Part shown: one piece after another, positions 54,157 to 61,708 of the stretch
Position numbering within the stretch: position 1 is the first letter of the stretch
Layout of the letters: each line of letters opens with the position of its first letter
From: Novosphingobium sediminicola
GTDB lineage: Bacteria; Pseudomonadota; Alphaproteobacteria; Sphingomonadales; Sphingomonadaceae
Direction of reading: 5' to 3'
Assembly (NCBI RefSeq): GCF_014196525.1
Contig: NZ_JACIDX010000018.1
Span: 1-64,000 of the forward strand
DNA: 64,000 nucleotides
Made by a program: the position numbers and the translations under genes
Notes under the pieces: generated by a model
What the model saw: only the letters and a program-made list of their open reading frames with translations
Told to the model about the DNA's origin: nothing
The model's database searches: none

Positions 54157-54321
54157 GGAGCGCCTGCCTTGCTGGGTCGCAATTGTGTGAAGCAAGATGA
54201 TGAATTTGCGCCCAAGCCTTTGCCCCGCACTATTGCCTATCGGGGGGAAGGCCCATGGGACGGGTCCTTTTTCCGCGACGAAGAAGTTTCGCTCCTCGCC
54301 CGGCTCTGCCATAGCAGGCGC

Positions 54322-56103
54322 GTGAACACCCAGACGCTCAACCCGCTCGACACTTTGCACCGCATCTTCGGCTTCTCCGCCTTTCGCGGGGTGCAGGAGG
54401 ATGTGGTGGGCCGCATATTGGCGGGGCATTCAACCTTGGCGGTGATGCCGACGGGCGCGGGCAAATCGCTGACCTATCAATTGCCCGCGGTGATGCTGCC
54501 CGGCGTCTGCGTGGTGATCTCGCCGCTGATCGCGCTGATGCACGATCAATTGCGATCGGCCAGCGCCAATGGCATCCGCGCGGCCAGCCTGACCAGCGCC
54601 GACACGGATCGCGGCGCGACGATGGCCGCGCTGCGCGATGGATCGCTCGACCTGCTCTATGTCGCGCCCGAACGCGCCAGCCAGCCGCATTTCCGGGAAT
54701 TGCTCGAACAATCCCACATCGGCCTGTTCGCCATTGATGAGGCGCATTGCGTATCGCAATGGGGCCATGATTTCCGGCCCGATTACCGACTGCTGCGCCC
54801 GCTGATGGATGCGTTCCCGGATGTGCCGCGTCTGGCGCTGACGGCGACGGCGGACGCGCATACGCGCGGCGACATTCTCGAACAATTGGGCATTCCCGAG
54901 GACGGGTTGATCGTTTCGGGCTTTGACCGGCCCAATATCCAGTATCGCATCGCCCCGCGCGACAATCCTCTGTCGCAGGTCAAGACGCTGATGGCCGAGG
55001 TTCCCGGCCCCGGCATCGTCTATGCCGGAACGCGCGCGGGCGTGGAAAAACTGGCCGAGCAATTGGGCGCGACCGGGCGGCGGGTGCTGCCCTATCACGC
55101 GGGCCTGCCGCCCGAAGTGCGCGCCGCCAATCAGGCCGCCTTTGTCGCCAGCGAAGACATGGTGATGGTGGCCACCATCGCCTTTGGCATGGGGATTGAT
55201 AAGCCCGATGTGCGCTTTGTCGCCCATGCGGGCCTGCCCAAGAGCATCGAGGCCTATTATCAGGAAACCGGCCGCGCAGGGCGCGATGGCGATCCGGCGG
55301 TGGCGCTGATGCTGTGGGGCGCCGAGGATTTCGTCCGCGCCCGCCAGCGCATCTCCGAGGTCGAACCCGATCGCCAGTCGGGCGAGCGCACACGGCTGGA
55401 CAGCATGGCCGCGCTGGTGGAAACGGCGGGCTGTCGCCGCGCCCTTTTGCGCCGCCATTTCGGCGAGGACGCGCCCGCCCAATGCGGCAATTGCGACAAT
55501 TGCCTCAACCCGCCCAAGGTGATCGAGGTGACGGAGCTGGCGCGCAAGCTGCTCTCGGCCATCTATCGCACCGGGCAGAGGTTCGGGCTGGGCTATGTCT
55601 CCAATGTCCTCACCGGGGCGGCGGACGAGCTGATTGTGAAGCGCGGCCATGATACGCTCTCGGTCCATGGCATCGTCTCGGGCGAGGAAGCCGCGCTGTT
55701 GCGTCCCCTCGCCCGCGCATTACAGGCGCGCGGATGCCTTGAGGCGACCGAGCATGGCGGGCTGCAATTATCGGGCGATGCGCGCGCGATCCTCAAGGGC
55801 GAGATGGCCTTTGTCATGGCCCAGCCCCCGGCCCGCACCCGTTCCAGCAGTCGCCGCGACCGGGGCAGTACCCCTAACCCCAGCGGCGATCCCCTGTTCG
55901 AGGCGCTGCGCGCCCTGCGCCGCGATCTGGCGGCCGAAGCCAAAGTGCCGCCCTATGTCATCTTCAACGATGCCACCCTGCGCCAGATGGCCGGCGACCG
56001 GCCCGGCTCGATGCATGAGATGGCGCAGATTTCGGGCGTGGGCGCGCGCAAGCTCGATGCCTATGGCGAGGCTTTCCTGCACGTCATACGTGACCATGGA
56101 TGA
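54322..56103 (+). CDS. recQ: RecQ helicase, full-length copy
   Basis: The 593-residue protein has all RecQ parts: helicase motifs FSAFRGVQEDVV, Walker A MPTGAGKSLTYQ, DEAH in AIDEAHCVSQWGHDFRPDY, TATADAHTR, and motif VI YYQETGRAGRDG; the zinc-binding Cys cluster CRRALLRRHFGEDAPAQCGNCDNC; the RQC winged helix (RTGQRFGLGYVSNVLTG); and an HRDC domain at about 525-590. The start is GTG at 54322 in NTQTLNPLD; the frame remains open far upstream by chance. It unwinds recombination intermediates. A second recQ begins before its stop. Confidence 0.94.
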   Translation: MNTQTLNPLDTLHRIFGFSAFRGVQEDVVGRILAGHSTLAVMPTGAGKSLTYQLPAVMLPGVCVVISPLIALMHDQLRSASANGIRAASLTSADTDRGATMAALRDGSLDLLYVAPERASQPHFRELLEQSHIGLFAIDEAHCVSQWGHDFRPDYRLLRPLMDAFPDVPRLALTATADAHTRGDILEQLGIPEDGLIVSGFDRPNIQYRIAPRDNPLSQVKTLMAEVPGPGIVYAGTRAGVEKLAEQLGATGRRVLPYHAGLPPEVRAANQAAFVASEDMVMVATIAFGMGIDKPDVRFVAHAGLPKSIEAYYQETGRAGRDGDPAVALMLWGAEDFVRARQRISEVEPDRQSGERTRLDSMAALVETAGCRRALLRRHFGEDAPAQCGNCDNCLNPPKVIEVTELARKLLSAIYRTGQRFGLGYVSNVLTGAADELIVKRGHDTLSVHGIVSGEEAALLRPLARALQARGCLEATEHGGLQLSGDARAILKGEMAFVMAQPPARTRSSSRRDRGSTPNPSGDPLFEALRALRRDLAAEAKVPPYVIFNDATLRQMAGDRPGSMHEMAQISGVGARKLDAYGEAFLHVIRDHG

Positions 56104-57328
56104 ATTAACGGCCGCGCTGCGCGAGCATTTCGGCCATGATGATTTCCGCCCCACCCAGCGCGCGATCATCGAGCGTGTCATGGCGGGCGGGCATACTCTG
56201 GCGGTCATGCCCACGGGCGGCGGCAAATCGCTGACCTATCAATTGCCCGCGCTGCTGCTGCCCGGCACGGCGATCATCATCAGCCCGCTGATCGCGCTGA
56301 TGCAGGACCAGATGCGCGCGGCCAAGGCCCACGGATTGCGCGCCGCCACCCTGACCAGCGCCGACGAGGATCAGCCCCGCACCATCGACCTGCTGAAACG
56401 CGGCGCACTCGACCTGCTCTATGTCGCCCCCGAAAGGGCCGCGCGCGATGATTTCGCGGCGCTTCTGGCGGGCATCCCCATCGCCCTGTTCGCCGTGGAC
56501 GAGGCGCATTGCGTATCGGAATGGGGCCATGATTTCCGCCCCGATTATCGCGCCCTGCTGCCCCTGCTGAACGCCCATCCCACCCCGCGTCTGTGCCTGA
56601 CCGCCACGGCGGACGCGCATACCGCCGCCGACATCACAGAGCATTTCGCGATTCCCCCTGAGGGCCGGATCATCGGCGGCTATGACCGGCCCAACATCCA
56701 TTATGCCGTCCTGCGCCGGGGCGACACGCTGGCCCAAATCCGCAAGGTGCTGGCGGACAATCCCGGCCCCGGCATCATCTATGCCCGCACCCGCGCCGAG
56801 GTGGAAAAGACCGCCGATGCGCTGTCCGGCACAGGCCGCCGCGTATTGCCCTATCACGCCGGGATGCGCCCCGAACAACGCCGCGCCCATCAGCAACGCT
56901 TCTTCGACAGCCCCAGCGCGGTGATGGTGGCGACCATCGCCTTTGGCATGGGGGTGGACAAGCCGGACGTGCGCTTCATCGTCCACCTTGTCCCGCCTTT
57001 ATCGGTCGAGGCCTATTATCAGGAAACGGGCCGGGCCGGACGCGATGGGCGCCCCGCCTTGGCACTGCTGCTGTGGCAGGACAAGGATCTCAAAGGCGGC
57101 CTTCACCGCGCCATCGCCAGCGACAATGAACGCGGACAGGAGGCGCGCTGGCGGGCCATGGAGCGGTTGATCCGCACATGGGGATGCCGCCGCGAGGTCT
57201 TGCTGCGCCATTTCGGGGATGATCCGCCGCGCATCTGCGGGAATTGCGACCACTGCGCGCGCTGGCCTATACGGTGGCCGTCGAGGATAGCGCAGGCCGT
57301 TGGGCGGATTTTAACGCGCGGCCGTTAA
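56096..57328 (+). CDS. RecQ-like helicase, short paralogue
   Basis: The 410-residue protein starts MDELTAALREHFGHDDFRPTQ inside the end of the previous recQ (8-nt overlap), so it is translationally coupled. Helicase motifs are intact: MPTGGGKSLTYQ, VDEAHCVSEWGHDFRPDY, TATADAHTAA, YYQETGRAGRDG; the zinc Cys cluster CRREVLLRHFGDDPPRICGNCDHC is also present. After it the protein ends in an unrelated basic tail (RWPIRWPSRIAQAVGR), without RQC or HRDC domains. It may be a shortened duplicate or specialised helicase. Confidence 0.9.
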   Translation: MDELTAALREHFGHDDFRPTQRAIIERVMAGGHTLAVMPTGGGKSLTYQLPALLLPGTAIIISPLIALMQDQMRAAKAHGLRAATLTSADEDQPRTIDLLKRGALDLLYVAPERAARDDFAALLAGIPIALFAVDEAHCVSEWGHDFRPDYRALLPLLNAHPTPRLCLTATADAHTAADITEHFAIPPEGRIIGGYDRPNIHYAVLRRGDTLAQIRKVLADNPGPGIIYARTRAEVEKTADALSGTGRRVLPYHAGMRPEQRRAHQQRFFDSPSAVMVATIAFGMGVDKPDVRFIVHLVPPLSVEAYYQETGRAGRDGRPALALLLWQDKDLKGGLHRAIASDNERGQEARWRAMERLIRTWGCRREVLLRHFGDDPPRICGNCDHCARWPIRWPSRIAQAVGRILTRGR

Positions 57329-57339
57329 AGCCGGGGGCC

Positions 57340-58284
57340 ATGAAGCGCCCCATCCTCCTGCTCGCCGCGCTATGCGCTCCTGCTCTGGCTCATGCTCAGG
57401 CTGCCTATCAGCAGACCAGCCCCTATACGGTGGTCGAGACGGGACAGAAGTTCAACCGGCTGCAGGACGCGCTTTTCGCCATTGGCGACAAGACCGGCAC
57501 GATCCGCATCGATTCCGGCCGCTGGCGCGATTGCGCGGCGCAGATCGCAGGCGATGTCCGCTTCGTCGCCGCCGTGCCGGGCAAGACGATCTTTGACGGC
57601 CGCCTGTGCGAAGACAAGGCCGCGCTGGTGCTGCGCGGGCGATCCTCACGCGTGGAGGGGCTGATCTTTGCCAATATGCGCCATCAGGACGGCAATGGTT
57701 CGGGCATCCGCCTCGAACATGGCAATCTGGCGGTCACGCAAAGCTGGTTCAAGGACAGCGACGAGGGCATTCTGGCCAACAATGACCCGCGCGGGACGAT
57801 TGCCATCGACCATTCGACCTTCACCCATCTGGGCCGCTGCGACCGGGGCCTGTCCTGCGCGCATTCGGTCTATCTGAACTTTTACGACCGGGTGACGATC
57901 ACCAATTCGCGTTTCGAAATGGGCGATGGCGGGCATTACATCAAGGCGCGCGCCCGCGTGGTCGACATCCGCGACAATGTGATCGATGACACGGGCGGGC
58001 GCAATTCGAACTATCTGATCGACCTGCCCGCGGGCAGCACCGGGCGGATTTCGGGCAACTGGATGGTGCAAGGGCCACGCAAGGAGAACCCCGGCACGAT
58101 CATCGCCCTGTCCGCCGAGAGCCGCGACCACCCCACCGATGGGCTGGTGATCGAGGGTAACACGCTGAAAATGGCGCCGGGCGCGCCGCGCGGGCCTGCA
58201 TTCGTGCGCGATTGGTCGGGCGGACGAATCGTGATCGGCGCGAACCAGATCGATCCGGGCGTGGTGAAATACGCTCGGCCTTAA
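57340..58284 (+). CDS. Exported right-handed beta-helix protein
   Basis: The 314-residue protein has a signal peptide (MKRPILLLAALCAPALAHAQ) and then repeats of the parallel beta-helix kind, with IRLEHGNLAVTQSWF, IAIDHSTFTHLGRC and VVDIRDNVIDDTGG showing turn-strand periodicity. Such proteins include pectate lyases and other polysaccharide enzymes, but I cannot see a clear catalytic set. It lies just downstream of the short recQ and is convergent with the gntP-like gene. It might act on surface polysaccharide. Confidence 0.75.
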   Translation: MKRPILLLAALCAPALAHAQAAYQQTSPYTVVETGQKFNRLQDALFAIGDKTGTIRIDSGRWRDCAAQIAGDVRFVAAVPGKTIFDGRLCEDKAALVLRGRSSRVEGLIFANMRHQDGNGSGIRLEHGNLAVTQSWFKDSDEGILANNDPRGTIAIDHSTFTHLGRCDRGLSCAHSVYLNFYDRVTITNSRFEMGDGGHYIKARARVVDIRDNVIDDTGGRNSNYLIDLPAGSTGRISGNWMVQGPRKENPGTIIALSAESRDHPTDGLVIEGNTLKMAPGAPRGPAFVRDWSGGRIVIGANQIDPGVVKYARP

Positions 58285-59606
58285 ACCACCTGCGCCAGCA
58301 GCAGCACACAGCCCAGCCCCACCACCGAGATCGCGCTTTCCAGCATCGACCATGTGCGGAACGTGTCGCGCGTGCTGGTGCCAAGATAGGCTTTGACCAG
58401 CCAGAAGCCCGGATCATTGACGTGGGAGAAGAACACCGATCCCGCGCCGATGGCCATGACGATCAGGCTGGGGTCGATCTGATGCCCGCCCACCACGCCC
58501 GCCATGATGGCCGAGGCGGTGATTGTCGCCACCGTGGCTGAACCTGTCGCCACGCGGATCGCGGCGGCCACCAGCCATGCCATCACCACCGGCCCGACGA
58601 AATTGGCCTGCGCCAAACGGCCAAACAGCGCGGGCAGGCCGATATCGACCAGCACCTGTTTCAACGCACCGCCCGCGCCGATGCCCAGCAGGATGCCCCC
58701 CGCAGGCAGCATCGCCTCGCGCCAGATCATGTCCTGAAGGGTGCGATCTGCCATGCGCGGCCCCAGCAGCAGCGCCAGCCCCGCCCCATTGGCGATCAGC
58801 AGCGCCACCACCGGATCGGACACCAGCGCGACGGCGGGCGGCAATTCGCCCCCGCCCATCCGCATCAAGGCCCCCGCCGCGATCAGCCCCACCGGCAGCA
58901 GCAGCACGATCAGCGCCCGCCATGCAGGCGTGGCCAGCCCCTCATCCGGCTCGATCAGCGGCAGATTTTCCGTCATCACCCCGCGCGTGGTGATCCGCGC
59001 CAGCAAAGGCCCGGCGATCAGCGCGGTGGGCACCGCCGCAATCAGGCCCAGCAGCATCGTGCGCGCCGGGTCCGCGCCCAGTTCGCGCACCGCGATCAAC
59101 GGCCCCGGATGCGGCGGCATCAGCGCATGAAGTACCGACAGGCCCGCCAGCGTGGAGAGCATCACCCGTAGGCGCAGGCTGCCCGATTGGGCACGGTCGG
59201 CCATGCCCGCCGCGATGATCGGCAAGAGCAGCACCGTGCCGGTTTCAAAAAACAGCGGCATGCCGATCAGCAGCGCCGCCACCAATCCACCCAGCGTGGC
59301 GTAGCGATCGCCGGTGCGGTCCAGCACCGCCTTGGCCAGCGCCCGCGCCCCGCCCGAAATCTGCAGCATCGCGCCAAGGCCCAGCCCCAGCGCCACCACC
59401 ATGCCCGTGCCGCGCAGGATGTCGCCAAAGCCCTTCTCGATGGTCTGGGCCAATTTGTCGGGCGGCAATTGCGCGGCAAGGCCCGTGGCCAAAGCCCCCG
59501 AGAGCAGGCCCAGAAACGGATGCAGCCCCAGCCGCGCAATCAGCAGGATCGCCAGAGCGATCCCGCCGATGCTGATGCCCAGCAGCCAGATGTCAGCCGC
59601 CAGCAT
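58281..59606 (-). CDS. GntP-family gluconate/organic acid permease
   Basis: The 441-residue protein consists of about 12-14 hydrophobic helices. The start MLAADIWLLGISIGGIALAI and segments GFGDILRGTGMVVALGLGLGAMLQ, GMPLFFETGTVLLLPII and VFFSHVNDPGFWLVKAYLG belong to the gluconate:proton symporter family (GntP/GntT). It imports gluconate or related sugar acids. The gene begins 20 bp after the upstream GH3 gene ends, so the two are probably cotranscribed, which points to uptake of the sugar acid released or its products. Confidence 0.9.
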   Translation of the reverse strand: MLAADIWLLGISIGGIALAILLIARLGLHPFLGLLSGALATGLAAQLPPDKLAQTIEKGFGDILRGTGMVVALGLGLGAMLQISGGARALAKAVLDRTGDRYATLGGLVAALLIGMPLFFETGTVLLLPIIAAGMADRAQSGSLRLRVMLSTLAGLSVLHALMPPHPGPLIAVRELGADPARTMLLGLIAAVPTALIAGPLLARITTRGVMTENLPLIEPDEGLATPAWRALIVLLLPVGLIAAGALMRMGGGELPPAVALVSDPVVALLIANGAGLALLLGPRMADRTLQDMIWREAMLPAGGILLGIGAGGALKQVLVDIGLPALFGRLAQANFVGPVVMAWLVAAAIRVATGSATVATITASAIMAGVVGGHQIDPSLIVMAIGAGSVFFSHVNDPGFWLVKAYLGTSTRDTFRTWSMLESAISVVGLGCVLLLAQVV

Positions 59607-59626
59607 GGATCAAAGGCCCGCCAGTA

Positions 59627-61606
59627 TCAAAGACCGGCGCCATGCTTGAACAGCGGCTTCTCGCTGTCATTGGGAACGGCCGGGTCCTGCCTTTCCACCG
59701 CCGCCATGCTCGACGGCAGTTCGAAGGGCAGATGGCCCTTGGCCTTGGCCTTGCCCAGCACGATGTCGAGCACGGCCTCGTCGCTGGCGCCGAAATTGGC
59801 GAGGATGGCGTCGGCCTTGTCCACCACATTGGTCAGGATCGCCGGGCGGTCGAGGAAGATCGCAAAGACCGTGGGCTTGCCCGCCGCCTTGGCGGATTTC
59901 AGCGCGTCATAGGCGGCATCGCCATCGCGGAAGTCCAGGCGCCCTTCCTTCTGGCGGCTGCCGAAGAAATGGTTGGGGTGAAGCATTTCGGACGGGCTTT
60001 CGGCGCGCACCACGGCGAAATCGGCCTGCGCCGGATCGCTCACCACGGTCAGGCCGGCGGCCTGCGCGGCCTTGGGCTCAACGCCGAACAGCCAGACCTT
60101 CTTGCCTTTCGGCGCGACGGGCAGCAGGCCCTTGTTGGTCAGCAGGACCTGCGCCTCGCGCTGGGTCTGGGCGGCAAGGGCGTGGTTGGCCGGATTGGCG
60201 ATCATGCGCGCGGCGGCGGCCGGATCGACATAGGGATTGTCGAAAAGCCCCTGCTCGAACTTGGCGACCAGAATGCGACGCACCGATTCGTCGACGCGCG
60301 CGGGGGTAATCAGCCCATCCTTGATCGCCGAAAGCAGCGGGGCCACGTCCTGCGTGCCGCCGAACTGGTCGATGCCTGCCTTGATGCCCAATGCATAGCG
60401 CTGTTCGACGGTCAGATCGTTCACGCCCCAAGCGGTGGAAATATCCTGCGGGCGCTGGGGGTTTTCGGCGGTGGGGTTGCTGCAACGCTCGTTGCAATCC
60501 ACCGTGATCGCCCAGTCGGACAGGATGATGCCCTTATAGCCCAGCTTGCCGCGCAGCAGATCGTTGAGCAGCACGCGGCTGTAGCCCGCACCGTAAGGCT
60601 CCAGATCCTTGCCCAGCGGCTTAGGGCCGGTGATGATCGGATAGGTCGGCATGATCCCCGCCGAACCCGCCGCCAGCGCGCCCTTGAAGGCGGCAATATG
60701 CATGTCGAGCTGGGCAGTGGTCAGCTTGGCGATGCGGCCGTAATAATTGTGGCTGTCAAACCCTTCGGGCAGCGCGCCATAGCCGACCCAGTGCTTGACA
60801 ACGGTCATCACGCCATTGCGGGCCAGCCCATTGGGGGCACCCTGAAAGCCTTGCACATAGGCCCCGCCCAGCACGCTGGCGACCTGCGGATCAGCGCCGA
60901 AAGTGCCGGTGATGCGGCTCCAGCGCGGCTCGCTGGCCAGGTCGACCTGCGGGCTCAGCGCCTCCTGAATGCCGACGGCGCGATATTCCATGCGCGCGAT
61001 TTGCGCAAAACGCTTGACCCGCGCGGCATCGCCCAGCGCGCCAAGGCCCAGCAGTTCGGGCCATTGCGTCACGCCGGTCGCGCTCTCGCCCGCGCCCAGC
61101 ACATGGTGGAAATGGTTGCGCGGATCGGCGCTGATGGTGACGGGAATGCCAAGGCGCGTGGCCTCGGCCAGCGCCTGCACCGCGTTCGATTGCTCCGCCA
61201 TCGCGGCCGGGGCCAGCGGCAAACGGGTGATGAAACTGGAAATATGCTTTTCGCGCAGCATGGGCGCGGCCGCTTCAAGATCATAGCCCTTGTTCGACTG
61301 ACCGATCGCGCCGCCAAGGCCCGGCAGTGTGCCATGCAGCATCTGGCCCGCCTTTTCCTCGATGCTCATGCGGGCCAGCAGATCGGCGGCGCGCACGGCA
61401 GGCGACAGACGCCAGTCCTCATAGGGGGTCAGCTTGCCATCGCCGTCAAGGTCGCGGAAACGCAGACCCTTGATCGTGATGATCGCCTTGCCGCGGCTTT
61501 CCACCGCAGGCTGACTGGGAGCGGGCTTTTTCGGCGCGGCGGCATGAACCGCCAGAGGGGCAGCAAGCGCAAGGAGAGATGACATCACAACGGTTTTGCG
61601 CAGCAT
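59627..61606 (-). CDS. Glycoside hydrolase family 3 enzyme
   Basis: The 659-residue exported protein has a signal peptide (MLRKTVVMSSLLALAAPLAVHA), the GH3 N-terminal TIM barrel with the catalytic nucleophile Asp364 in KGIILSDWAITVD, and the C-terminal alpha/beta domain (LLTNKGLLPVAPKGKKVWLFG). It probably removes glucose or xylose units from oligosaccharides, but the linkage is unknown. The start at 61606 follows GGGAGAG; a frame 22 codons longer has no signal. With the gntP-like gene and the TonB receptor it forms a sugar-utilisation cluster. Confidence 0.92.
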   Translation of the reverse strand: MLRKTVVMSSLLALAAPLAVHAAAPKKPAPSQPAVESRGKAIITIKGLRFRDLDGDGKLTPYEDWRLSPAVRAADLLARMSIEEKAGQMLHGTLPGLGGAIGQSNKGYDLEAAAPMLREKHISSFITRLPLAPAAMAEQSNAVQALAEATRLGIPVTISADPRNHFHHVLGAGESATGVTQWPELLGLGALGDAARVKRFAQIARMEYRAVGIQEALSPQVDLASEPRWSRITGTFGADPQVASVLGGAYVQGFQGAPNGLARNGVMTVVKHWVGYGALPEGFDSHNYYGRIAKLTTAQLDMHIAAFKGALAAGSAGIMPTYPIITGPKPLGKDLEPYGAGYSRVLLNDLLRGKLGYKGIILSDWAITVDCNERCSNPTAENPQRPQDISTAWGVNDLTVEQRYALGIKAGIDQFGGTQDVAPLLSAIKDGLITPARVDESVRRILVAKFEQGLFDNPYVDPAAAARMIANPANHALAAQTQREAQVLLTNKGLLPVAPKGKKVWLFGVEPKAAQAAGLTVVSDPAQADFAVVRAESPSEMLHPNHFFGSRQKEGRLDFRDGDAAYDALKSAKAAGKPTVFAIFLDRPAILTNVVDKADAILANFGASDEAVLDIVLGKAKAKGHLPFELPSSMAAVERQDPAVPNDSEKPLFKHGAGL

Positions 61607-61708
61607 AAGACATTCTCTCCCGAATTGAGCCAATAAAAGGGCTTCAGACATAAAGGTGGCCGAACCGCCCAAAGGACAGCCCGGCCACAGGTCAGGGTTA
61701 GGTTACTA

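Noticed and set aside
52456..54321. Long in-frame extension upstream of recQ
   Set aside because: The extension is antisense to the radical SAM gene and lacks RecQ-like sequence; the GTG at 54322 suits the family N-terminus.
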